Shown here: in pieces, positions 19,427-27,286 of the stretch
How positions within the stretch are numbered: the first letter of the stretch is position 1
How the letters are laid out: each line of letters opens with the position of its first letter
Origin: Marinobacterium marinum
GTDB taxonomy: Bacteria > Pseudomonadota > Gammaproteobacteria > Pseudomonadales > Balneatricaceae
Direction: 5' to 3'
Length of the DNA: 64,000 bases
NCBI RefSeq assembly: GCF_013868415.1
Contig: NZ_JACEMT010000055.1
Span: forward strand, 124,001 to 188,000
Made by a program: the position numbers and the translations under genes
The notes under the pieces: model-generated
What the model saw: the letters and a program-made list of their open reading frames with translations, nothing else
Told to the model about the DNA's origin: nothing
The model's database searches: none

Positions 19427-22400
19427 GCGCAAAATCCTATCTGCTCACCGGGGGCGATAACCGCCAGCTGCTGCCTGCGCTGCGCCGTGCGTTAACCCAA
19501 GCCACCGAGATCGAGATTGCCGTTTCCTTTATCCGTTCCACCGGCCTTGAGCTGATCTTTGGCGATCTTGAAGCGGCGTTGCGCTCTGAAACCCGTAATG
19601 TTCGGCTGACGCTGCTGACCAGCGACTACATGTGCATCACAGATCCCAATGCATTGAAAAAGCTCATGCTGTTAGCGGAGCGGGGGGCTGATGTTCGGGT
19701 ATTCGAAACGGGCTCATCGGATAGCTTTCACTTAAAAGCCTATATCTTCGTCCGTTCTACACAGGGTGAGTTGATTAGTGCGGATGCCTTTGTGGGCTCC
19801 AGTAATATCAGTGCCAAGGCGCTGACCGACGGGCTGGAGTGGAATTACCATCTGGACTACCCCAACGAAGCGGATTCGTTGGCGGCACAGCGGCTGGATG
19901 AAGTGCGTCAGCAGTTTCAACACCTGCTGCAGCAACCACAGGTGCGTGAGCTGAGTTTTGCGTGGATAGAGCAGTACCAACGCCGTTATGAACAGGCGCG
20001 CAAGGTGACGCCGATCTACACCGCCAGTGTCGATGCGCAAGAACCGGAACCCGAGATTCCGATGCCAAAACCCCACCAGCAAGAAGCGCTGGATGCCTTG
20101 GACGCTACGCGACAACGTGGCTGGCAAAAGGGCCTCGTGGTGTTGGCCACGGGGATGGGCAAAACCTATCTAGCCGCCTTTGATGCCGCGCAGATCGAAG
20201 CCAGTCGAGTGCTGTTCGTGGCCCATCGTGAAGAAATTTTGCTGCAGGCCGAAGCGAGCTTCTTGGCGATCTTGCCGCATAAACGGGTTGGGCATTACAC
20301 CGGTAAACAGAAAGACGACGAGTGCGATCTGCTGTTCGCGTCGGTGCAGACCTTAGGGCGTGTGGCCCACTTGGAGCGCTTCAGCCGCGAATACTTTGAT
20401 TACATCGTGGTGGATGAATTTCATCATGCGGCGGCCGGCAGCTACCAGCGCCTGCTGGAATACTTCCAGCCCAAATTCCTGTTGGGGCTGACGGCGACAC
20501 CGGATCGCACCGATGGCTCGGATATTCTGCGCTTGTGTGATCATAACCTGGTGTACCGCCGCGATCTGTTCGACGGCATCAACGACCAGCAGCTGTGCCC
20601 GTTCAGCTATTACGGCATCTTCGACAGCGAAGTGGATTATGAGCATATCCCTTGGCGTAACGGCCGCTTTGACCCGGATAAGTTATCCACACAGCTCGCT
20701 ACTCGTGGTCGTGCTCGCCATGCGTTGAAGGAGTGGCGGGATAAGTCTCAGGCTCGCACCCTCGCGTTTTGCGCCTCGCGCCGACACGCGGATTACATGG
20801 CGGCTTTTTTCGAGAAAGCGGGTATCAGCGCCGCCAGTGTGCATACCGAATCGGACCTCACCCGCTCCGAAGCCTTGGAGCAGTTAGGTCGTGGGCAGTT
20901 GGATGTGCTCTTCTCGGTGGACCTGTTTAATGAAGGGGTCGACCTGCCGCAGATCGATACCGTGATGATGCTGCGGCCCACGGAATCCAAAATCCTCTTC
21001 CTACAGCAACTGGGACGTGGTTTGCGGCTTAGCGAGGGTAAAGACCGCTTGGTGGTGCTGGATTTTGTCGGCAACCATCACAGTTTCCTCAACCGCCCCG
21101 AGATGCTGTTTGGTTCGGCCTTTGATAACAAACCGACCCGCAAACAACTGATCTCTGCTGCCAAGAACCCCAGCGACTTGCTGCCAGACGGCTGCTACGT
21201 CAACTATGACCTTGGCTTTATCGAATTTATGGATAGCCTGGTGGGCGACCAGCTGGATACCCAGTACGCCAAACTGAAACAGAGCCTGAAACGACGCCCC
21301 ACACTGAACGAGTTTTGGCGCAGCGGTGCGAATCTGGGCCAGTTAAGGCGCAACTATGGCTGTTGGTGGGAGTTCATCGACGAACAGGGCGATGCTAAGC
21401 CGGATGAGCTGCAGGTGCTGGAGCTGCATGCCCAGTGGTTCCGTGATTTGACGGTCACGAAAACCTCAAAATCATACAAACTGGTGCTGCTGCAAACCCT
21501 GTTAGACCAACAGGCGATGAGCCAGTCGGTGACGCTACAGCAATTAGCCCAGTGGGCCAGAAGCTGGTTCCAAGCGCACCCGGACTGGTTAGCTGACCTA
21601 CCGCAGAGCCTGCTGCCATTGGATACCGTTAGCGATGCCGCCTGGCTGAGCCACTGGCGCAAAATGCCGATCCATCACTGGTGTACCCCCGAGCAGGGCT
21701 CTCAGATCGAATGGTTTGCCCAAGACGGACTGCTGTTTCACTATCAGCCGCGCCTGAATGCCGCAGAGTTGCCCACATTGAGCACAATGACCGAGGAAAT
21801 TTTGGCCTGGCGCTTAGCTCAGTACGCGCAGAGCAAACCGATTGAAGTAAAACCGGAATGGCCCGTCGCCCCGGTTCACTCAACGGCCGAAACCGCTGTA
21901 CAGCTACCTTTCTTCCCCAATATCAAAATTGCTTGTGGACACTTCAAAACTGGCCATGCGGACGTGGAAGAGTATCTGCCCGCACCCAGTGGCTTTGGGC
22001 ACTTATCCCCAGACCGACACTTCATCGCCCGCGCTTCGGGTAACTCCATGAACGGCGGCAAGAACCCGATCTACGATGGGGATTACCTGTTGCTGGAACA
22101 AATCACACCTGAAAATGCCGGCAGCATCAGCAACCAAACCATGGCGATCGAACGCCAAGACGGAGCAGGCGATAACCAATACCTGCTGCGTAAGGTGCTG
22201 AAAAACAAAGACGGTAGTTACACCCTAAGAGCCAACAATCCCGACTACGACGACCTGATTGCCGATGAAAGCATGGTCACCTTCGCTCGCTTCAAGGGCA
22301 TCCTGGACCCGCTGGAACTGAAGGTAGGGCAGGATTTTATGCGTGAAGAGATCCCGCCGTTATTTGGTGCAGAGTTCAATCCCGGCAATTGGCAGTCCGG

Positions 22401-22725
22401 TCATGTGGTGCTGAAAGACCCGCAGGTTCAGGTATTACTGGTGACATTGAATAAGCAAGGTAAAGCCAGTGATCATCAATACCATGATTACTTTATCGAT
22501 GACCGGCACTTCCACTGGCAATCGCAGAACAGCACCAGTCCGGACAATAAACGTGGGCGGGAGATAATTGAGCATGAAAAGCTGGGGAGTAAGGTCTATC
22601 TTTTTGTGCGTGAGCATAAATTGAGTAATGGCAAAGCGGCGCCATTTCGGTTTTATGGTGAGGTGAGTTATCAGAGCCATGAGGGGAGTAAGCCGATGAG
22701 TGTGGTTTGGGAGTTGAAGGGATGA
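19423..22725 (+). CDS. PLD nuclease / SF2 helicase / S24-like / DUF3427 fusion protein
   Basis: 1,100 residues from the ATG at 19423. Domains in order: PLD-type nuclease about 1-190 (DSFHLKAYIF ... GSSNISAKAL, one HxK motif); DEAD/DEAH-type SF2 helicase about 210-560 (Walker A LATGMGKTYLAAF, Walker B VVDEFHHAAAGS, LTATPDRTDG, QQLGRGLRL); a LexA/S24-like fold about 825-950 (HFIARASGNSMNGG, IYDGDYLLLEQ); and C-terminal DUF3427 (FHWQSQNSTSP, KVYLFVREHK). The S24 catalytic serine is present. The lysine position reads LLRKVLK and may be shifted. Such fusions occur in defence islands; the role here is inferred to be anti-phage or restriction-like. Confidence 0.85.
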   Translation: MSAKSYLLTGGDNRQLLPALRRALTQATEIEIAVSFIRSTGLELIFGDLEAALRSETRNVRLTLLTSDYMCITDPNALKKLMLLAERGADVRVFETGSSDSFHLKAYIFVRSTQGELISADAFVGSSNISAKALTDGLEWNYHLDYPNEADSLAAQRLDEVRQQFQHLLQQPQVRELSFAWIEQYQRRYEQARKVTPIYTASVDAQEPEPEIPMPKPHQQEALDALDATRQRGWQKGLVVLATGMGKTYLAAFDAAQIEASRVLFVAHREEILLQAEASFLAILPHKRVGHYTGKQKDDECDLLFASVQTLGRVAHLERFSREYFDYIVVDEFHHAAAGSYQRLLEYFQPKFLLGLTATPDRTDGSDILRLCDHNLVYRRDLFDGINDQQLCPFSYYGIFDSEVDYEHIPWRNGRFDPDKLSTQLATRGRARHALKEWRDKSQARTLAFCASRRHADYMAAFFEKAGISAASVHTESDLTRSEALEQLGRGQLDVLFSVDLFNEGVDLPQIDTVMMLRPTESKILFLQQLGRGLRLSEGKDRLVVLDFVGNHHSFLNRPEMLFGSAFDNKPTRKQLISAAKNPSDLLPDGCYVNYDLGFIEFMDSLVGDQLDTQYAKLKQSLKRRPTLNEFWRSGANLGQLRRNYGCWWEFIDEQGDAKPDELQVLELHAQWFRDLTVTKTSKSYKLVLLQTLLDQQAMSQSVTLQQLAQWARSWFQAHPDWLADLPQSLLPLDTVSDAAWLSHWRKMPIHHWCTPEQGSQIEWFAQDGLLFHYQPRLNAAELPTLSTMTEEILAWRLAQYAQSKPIEVKPEWPVAPVHSTAETAVQLPFFPNIKIACGHFKTGHADVEEYLPAPSGFGHLSPDRHFIARASGNSMNGGKNPIYDGDYLLLEQITPENAGSISNQTMAIERQDGAGDNQYLLRKVLKNKDGSYTLRANNPDYDDLIADESMVTFARFKGILDPLELKVGQDFMREEIPPLFGAEFNPGNWQSGHVVLKDPQVQVLLVTLNKQGKASDHQYHDYFIDDRHFHWQSQNSTSPDNKRGREIIEHEKLGSKVYLFVREHKLSNGKAAPFRFYGEVSYQSHEGSKPMSVVWELKG

Positions 22726-23084
22726 ATCTTGTCAGATTTGCGCACGAAGCAGACATTCGCAGGAATCAGCAGGTCGCTCCGTGCACGACAGGACTTGTGG
22801 ACAAGCTGCTTTGAGTTTTAGTGATTACATACAGTCTATTGAGGGCCACATGCCGTGGGTGCTTGTTTTGTGACATTACCGTGCTCATTTGCGACTGGTA
22901 ACAGGCTCAAAAATCGTTCAGTATCAGGAAACTATGGACTAGCCGTTGCAGGATAACGCGCATGATCGTTTTCAACGGAAGAGAATAACTGTGGTGTCTC
23001 GATTTATCTTTTCTCTTCAGATGCTTACAACAGCTCTCCAGTCTTCGACTGAGAACAAATATGCGCATGCGCAGTATTAAAAAT
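22726..23084. other. Non-coding island spacer
   Basis: About 360 bp with no convincing gene on either strand. It becomes AT-richer to the right and ends at the cassette-type core site at 23085. A GGATAAC at 22951 could be the far end of a degenerate attC, but the two ends pair poorly. Confidence 0.4.
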
Positions 23085-23091
23085 GTTATGT
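23085..23091 (+). other. Integron core site, left edge of cassette 1
   Basis: GTTATGT, identical to the core site at 24528 and placed 36 bp before the first cassette ORF, as expected where a gene cassette was inserted. Confidence 0.5.
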
Positions 23092-23120
23092 TTCCAAGCT
23101 AAATTCGAGGATTGATCTCT

Positions 23121-24458
23121 ATGGAAGATAAAATGATCTTAGGCTTTGCCGTATTGGCAATATCTTTAGTCGCTATTTTAGTTTATGCGTTCAAGGTAAA
23201 AGGGCGATTGAAAGCACTGGAATCAAAGTATTCTAAGGTTATTGATGTTGACTTAGAGGTTGATAAGTCGAAGAAGGAAAAGGAGGCTATTGATAAAAAA
23301 ATAGAATCTCTAAAAAATGATTATAAAGAAAAAAGAGTGATCTTCGAGAAGCTAGTAAAAGAAGCGGCGATATATGATGAAGAGATCCAGATGGCTGAGC
23401 TTGGCTTCTATAAGCCCCACTTTGATTTTGATACCTCAGAGCGCTATAAACAAGAAATATCTCAGGTAAAGCAGAAGCAAAAAGATTTAATTTCATCTAA
23501 GCAAGCAATTTACTGCACTACAGAGTGGACTGTTGAGGGCAGCAAGGCCAAAGGTCGAACGATGACCAATCGAGCGATAAAGTTAACTGCGAGAGCGTTC
23601 AATAATGAATGTGATGCGGCAATATCCAATACTCGGTGGAATAATGTAGATCGTATGGAGCAGCGTATAGAAAAAGCCTATGACGCCATAAACAAGATGA
23701 ATGAATCGAATGCTGTTGTCATTTCGCGCGAATACTTTCATCTTAAGCTCAAAGAATTGAGGCTAGCTTATGAATTTGCCGATAAAAAGCAGCAGGAGAA
23801 AGAAGAGCAGCAAGAAATTAAACGGCAAATGAGGGAAGAAGCAAAGTTAGAGCAAGAGAAAGAAAAAGCATTAAAAGAAGAAGAAAAATACAAAAAATTA
23901 CTTGAGAAGGCTCAAAAAGATGCTGAAAAATCAACTGGCGATAAATTAGATTCCCTCAAAGAAAAAATAGCTCAGTTGAGTCAAGACCTACAGGAAGCTC
24001 ATGAAAAGTCAGAACGAGCTAAGTCAATGGCAGAACAAACCAAGCGCGGCCATGTGTATGTGATTTCAAATATCGGATCATTCGGTAAAGATATATACAA
24101 AATAGGCATGACTAGGAGGCTTGAACCATTGGATCGCGTGAAAGAGCTAGGTGATGCTAGCGTACCATTTACTTTTGATGTTCACGCAATGATTCACTCT
24201 GAGGATGCTCCTGCCCTTGAAAACTCTCTACACAAAAAGTTTGAGCAGCTAAGGCTGAATTTGGTTAACTCACGTAAAGAATTTTTCCGAGTTACGCTTT
24301 CTGATATTGAGGAGGAGGTGCGTAAAATATCACCTGATGCAGAGTTTATAGAAACAGCAGAAGCAAGGGACTATCGAGAGTCGCAAAGTATTATAGCTAA
24401 GCGTGACGATGCAAAGTCAGTAAATGAGTCGATAGAGGCATTCCCAGAAGAGATATAA
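23121..24458 (+). CDS. DUF4041 / GIY-YIG (T5orf172-MUG113) protein with N-terminal membrane helix
   Basis: 445 residues from the ATG at 23121; a TTG at 23112 is too close to the GAGG ribosome site. One membrane helix at residues 3-25, a charged coiled coil 30-90, a DUF4041-like block (~95-200), a long Lys/Glu coiled coil 215-310, and a GIY-YIG-like domain ~312-400 (RGHVYVISN, IYKIGMTRR, ALENSLHKKFEQLR, RKEFFRV). The family occurs in prophages and mobile elements, and some members are suspected defence effectors. Clearly lower GC than the flanks, and followed immediately by an attC site. Confidence 0.82.
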   Translation: MEDKMILGFAVLAISLVAILVYAFKVKGRLKALESKYSKVIDVDLEVDKSKKEKEAIDKKIESLKNDYKEKRVIFEKLVKEAAIYDEEIQMAELGFYKPHFDFDTSERYKQEISQVKQKQKDLISSKQAIYCTTEWTVEGSKAKGRTMTNRAIKLTARAFNNECDAAISNTRWNNVDRMEQRIEKAYDAINKMNESNAVVISREYFHLKLKELRLAYEFADKKQQEKEEQQEIKRQMREEAKLEQEKEKALKEEEKYKKLLEKAQKDAEKSTGDKLDSLKEKIAQLSQDLQEAHEKSERAKSMAEQTKRGHVYVISNIGSFGKDIYKIGMTRRLEPLDRVKELGDASVPFTFDVHAMIHSEDAPALENSLHKKFEQLRLNLVNSRKEFFRVTLSDIEEEVRKISPDAEFIETAEARDYRESQSIIAKRDDAKSVNESIEAFPEEI

Positions 24459-24537
24459 AACATAACAAATCAATCAAATTCGCGCCTTCGGCGCCGGACT
24501 CAGCAAAGCTGCGCCGGTTATTGAGGCGTTATGTTTT
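24457..24537 (+). repeat. Integron attC recombination site
   Basis: 81 bp. The ends AAAACATAAC and GTTATGTTTT are perfect 10-bp complements (R''/R' boxes with core GTTATG). Inside, TCAAT/ATTGA pair (L''/L'), then a G+C-rich imperfect stem (CGGCG...CAGC / GCTG CGCCG) with unpaired bases on one arm, as recognised by IntI. It starts 2 bp before the end of the DUF4041 gene and separates two AT-rich genes. No integrase gene is in the window. Confidence 0.75.
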
Positions 24538-24551
24538 CAAAGGAGTTTCGA

Positions 24552-25181
24552 GTGCTACGGAAAGAAAAAATCCTGTTTCTCAGCGCATTCTTAGTTGCAA
24601 TATTTGCAGCATCTGCATATTTTTTAAATTTTCATTCCGGATTTTCAAGTGAAGCATCTGATTGGGGAAGCTTCGGGAGCTATCTCGCTGGCACAATCAC
24701 TATCCCTTTTAGTGTCTTAACGTTGTATTTTATATATAAAACATATGTTACTACTGAAAACACATTGACAAGCAACTTAATTTCAATCAGAACTTCTGAG
24801 GCTCATGATGCCATCCGAGAAGCCTCGAATTTTGTTGAACAATCACTTGATAGTAAAGTAATGTTTCACGGTGAAGAGGTTACTTTTCGGGACTTACATA
24901 ACGACTTATCGAAATTCAAGCATATTTCAGGGCTCATAGAATCAGATCATATCTTCAAGCATCGCTACCGTATCTCTGTAGTTAAACCAATTCTTTGCCT
25001 TTATGATTTCTTGAATGCCGCAGAAAGCCAATTTGGAATCACTCCAACAGTTAGATTCTACAAAATACGCTATCAGTGGATTATTAATTTGCATAATGAA
25101 TATAATCTTCACGAGATTCATATGCCAAAATTTGGAATTACGTCAAAACAACTCGAAGATTACTTTTACAATATCGAATGA
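24552..25181 (+). CDS. Two-helix membrane protein, AbiC-like phage-abortive candidate
   Basis: 209 residues from GTG 24552, which follows AAAGGAG by 6 bp; the ATG at 24531 lies inside the attC core and has no ribosome site. Two membrane helices (ILFLSAFLVAIFAASAYFL and about 45-70) flank DWGSFGSYLAGTITIPFSVL, a pattern I associate with the putative AbiC and retron-Ec48-type two-helix effectors. The rest is a helical cytosolic domain. AT-rich, cassette-borne and flanked by CATAAC sequences. The family assignment is tentative; no enzymatic residues are visible. Confidence 0.7.
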   Translation: MLRKEKILFLSAFLVAIFAASAYFLNFHSGFSSEASDWGSFGSYLAGTITIPFSVLTLYFIYKTYVTTENTLTSNLISIRTSEAHDAIREASNFVEQSLDSKVMFHGEEVTFRDLHNDLSKFKHISGLIESDHIFKHRYRISVVKPILCLYDFLNAAESQFGITPTVRFYKIRYQWIINLHNEYNLHEIHMPKFGITSKQLEDYFYNIE

Positions 25182-25972
25182 AAACATAACAAGTAAAAGC
25201 ACTCGGAAATAAAGACCTTCTCCCGGTGCTGATCCATCAGCACCGGGTCAGGACTGAATCTCTCGGGCAGCTTAATTCTCTGCCCCTCAATCGACTCGAA
25301 AAAGCGTTGCATAGCGGGTTCCGGCTGTTTTAGCCGATATGACAGCACCACCCGCCAATCCTCATCAAACGTCATCAGCCCCTGATCGAATGCCCGGTCA
25401 TACAGTGCCGATAAGCAGAGGCCATTGCTGGGGTTGAGCCGGTTCGCTTTATCTTGGCTCCAAGGCACGATATGGCTTGCGATCAGCAAGCGGGGCTCTG
25501 ATAACCCGGTAATACAGCAGCGGTTCCCGTAGCTGGATAGCACCGCACGGCGGAAGAAGGACTGCTTGACCCGCTGTTGTACGCTTTGGGTACGCGTCTC
25601 ACCAGTGAAATCTTCAAGCGTGCTGACCTTAGGCTGCTCAATCCCAGAGGAAGCATCTTTACCGCCCTCAAACTGTGCTCGAATTTGCATGCTTTCCAGC
25701 ACCAGACCTTCCCAGTCAGCATGAAATTCATCCCAAATGGCACGGTCCAGTTTTGAGGCACCACTCAGCCCTTTGCGACCTGAAGCGATGATGGCCGGGT
25801 CCAGGCTGGCAAGGTTGGTCAGTTTCATAGCAATGGCTGAGGGAGTACGGCCGATCAGCTCCGCCAACGCGATAATCTCGGGATTACTATGATGCAAGCG
25901 GCCAAAGGGAAGCTGGCAGTAGAGGTGAAATGCAAGTTTGACCTGTTCTGGTGTCCAGCCTTTCCCTGACAT
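25166..25972 (-). CDS. HNH endonuclease (HNH_2 type), 3' end altered by cassette junction
   Basis: 268 residues. A C-terminal HNH module: CCITGLSEPRLLIASHIVPW, NPSNGLCLSALYDRAFDQGLMTF. The N-terminal half (LAELIGRTPSAIAMKLTNLASLDP) resembles a small HTH. Typical relatives end shortly after the HRxxVF segment. Here the frame continues for 13 residues (SECFYLLCFHSIL) encoded by the AAAACATAAC cassette end and overlaps the plus-strand gene by 16 bp, so the natural stop was probably lost when the cassette inserted. Usually a standalone restriction-type nuclease. Confidence 0.82.
   Translation of the reverse strand: MSGKGWTPEQVKLAFHLYCQLPFGRLHHSNPEIIALAELIGRTPSAIAMKLTNLASLDPAIIASGRKGLSGASKLDRAIWDEFHADWEGLVLESMQIRAQFEGGKDASSGIEQPKVSTLEDFTGETRTQSVQQRVKQSFFRRAVLSSYGNRCCITGLSEPRLLIASHIVPWSQDKANRLNPSNGLCLSALYDRAFDQGLMTFDEDWRVVLSYRLKQPEPAMQRFFESIEGQRIKLPERFSPDPVLMDQHREKVFISECFYLLCFHSIL
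25181..25190 (+). repeat. Partial attC end (right edge of cassette 2)
   Basis: AAAACATAAC, identical to the left arm of the attC at 24457, directly after the stop of the membrane-protein gene. No matching GTTATG follows within 200 bp, so the second attC is truncated. Confidence 0.55.
25222..25247. repeat. Perfect 11-bp palindrome inside HNH gene
   Basis: CCCGGTGCTGA / TCAGCACCGGG around TCCA, inside codons for the C terminus of the HNH protein (PDPVLMDQHRE). Such a perfect stem is unusual in coding sequence and might act as a terminator or as part of an old recombination site. Confidence 0.5.
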
Positions 25973-26047
25973 TACGAGGCTCCATTCGAAATTGTTTTCA
26001 GTGACTCTACCGGGTAGAACGAGTCTGTCACGATTTATCCAGTCGAG

Positions 26048-26317
26048 TTATGCACAGCAGATTATATTTTCAACCCTGTGGGTAATTAGCTTGCAGAGTG
26101 ACTACGTTATCGTTCTTACCCCTTGTGACTAACTTAACTTACCCCCAGAACCCCTGAGTAGTTCTGTGGATAAGCTAAGGACAACAGGTCCGCACATCTA
26201 TGCTAAGCCCTTATAATACGGGGTTTGTAAAACTGTTCAGGCATTACTCAAATACCTGAACAACGTAACCCGCACGTCATATTTCAGCGCAAGCTCATGG
26301 ATCTGGTTTGTGAATAA
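26048..26317. other. DnaA-box cluster in a 345-bp gene-free region
   Basis: The gene-free stretch 25973-26317 holds three perfect TTATNCACA boxes: TTATGCACA at 26048-26056, TGTGGATAA at 26165-26173 and TGTGAATAA at 26309-26317, plus a one-mismatch TGTGGGTAA near 26077. AT-rich tracts lie between them. It could titrate DnaA or be a relic replication origin of an integrated element. Confidence 0.5.
26235..26261. repeat. Inverted repeat between HNH and lysozyme genes
   Basis: GTTCAGGCATT and AAATACCTGAAC form an inverted repeat with one mismatch. It could be an operator or the terminator of an unseen transcript; no T-run. Confidence 0.4.
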
Positions 26318-26929
26318 CTATGTGTCCACCTGTGTAGTATCCTGTTGATGGACTTTCCCACTGAGCAATTTGTATACATGTCGATTGCGTGATTCGCTGA
26401 TGCCTCGACGGTGGCTTTCCCTGGCGGCGGCGGCCCAGTTGCCGTCGCGAATATGCTGGTTGAAGCGGGGGAAGCCGTGTTTCAGTTTGGGTTGCCCCAG
26501 GTTGAAGATCATGTCGTACAGGGCCAGTTGTACGCGTTCCGGCATGGCGATCAGCTTGGTCGGGCCATACAGGTTGCCGAGTTCTTTGGTGAAGGTGTTG
26601 ATGTGCCGGTGGGTGAGTGCATCGATTTCGCTGTCGGGCAGGATCAGTCGAGTCTGGGGCTTGAAGCTGTGGGCACTCAGATGCTGTCCGTAGGGACGGG
26701 TCAACAGATGGCGGAATTCGGCACGGATATCGGTTTCCTGGGCGGGGTGGCCGTTTTCTCTGTGTATGAATGCCAAACGGGCAGCGGAGTGGGGATAGGC
26801 CAGCAGATGGCCCACGCCGATGGTGATAAAGCCGCGGGTGTCACGATACATGTGGTTGATACGGCCTTCCTGTTGTTCCAGCAGGTGTATCAGACGGCTG
26901 TGCAGTGACGGAGTGAGTGTTGTCATCAA
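26318..26929 (-). CDS. T4-type lysozyme (GH24), no signal peptide
   Basis: 203 residues. The catalytic Glu-Asp-Thr triad of phage T4 lysozyme is visible as LEQQEGRINHMYRDTRGFITIGVGHLL, and the helical domain ends with ALYDMIFNLGQPKL and FPRFNQHIRDGNWAAAARES. There is no signal peptide or SAR helix, so release would need a holin or lysis. No phage genes flank it: an orphan of prophage or T6SS/bacteriocin origin is possible. Confidence 0.85.
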   Translation of the reverse strand: MMTTLTPSLHSRLIHLLEQQEGRINHMYRDTRGFITIGVGHLLAYPHSAARLAFIHRENGHPAQETDIRAEFRHLLTRPYGQHLSAHSFKPQTRLILPDSEIDALTHRHINTFTKELGNLYGPTKLIAMPERVQLALYDMIFNLGQPKLKHGFPRFNQHIRDGNWAAAARESHRRGISESRNRHVYKLLSGKVHQQDTTQVDT

Positions 26930-27075
26930 TGGAGGTTCCTTTTCCTGTTGAGATCGCGGGCAGTCCTTGCCAGCTTATCGATTGATTAAATCAATCAGGT
27001 TTAGTTAAAAGATAAATTTCAACAAATAAATTAATCCGGTTAATCTGGTCCCATATTCAATCGGAGGACAGCAAC

Positions 27076-27231
27076 ATGGCTCATATCGCACGTTACATTA
27101 TTGAATCATCTTCACAGTCTGTTCGTTCGGCGGACGCTCAGGTGGCCAGAACAGACGAACAGGCCTGCCTGCACTGCAACTATAGCAACAACTACTACGG
27201 TGACCAGGTGTGCGTACCCCGCGCACGTTAA
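27076..27231 (+). CDS. Small cysteine-containing protein (51 residues)
   Basis: Open from ATG 27076 to TAA 27229-27231, preceded by GGAGG at a proper distance and by a very AT-rich promoter region. The sequence begins MAHIARYIIESSSQ and ends CLHCNYSNNYYGDQVCVPRAR: three cysteines in a C-x2-C-x11-C pattern that could bind a metal or form disulfides. No signal peptide. The strong ribosome site makes it a credible gene; the family is unknown. Confidence 0.55.
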   Translation: MAHIARYIIESSSQSVRSADAQVARTDEQACLHCNYSNNYYGDQVCVPRAR

Positions 27232-27286
27232 GGCCGGAGTGGCCGGAGGTGGCCCTTGGCAAGGCGACCCCCGGTGGTATACGTAC

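Noticed and set aside
22951-23091. A second complete attC between GGATAAC and GTTATG
   Set aside because: The ends are compatible but the arms do not form a convincing folded site; kept only as a possible core site at 23085.
26318-26929. Prophage lysis module
   Set aside because: The lysozyme has no holin, spanin or structural phage gene next to it.
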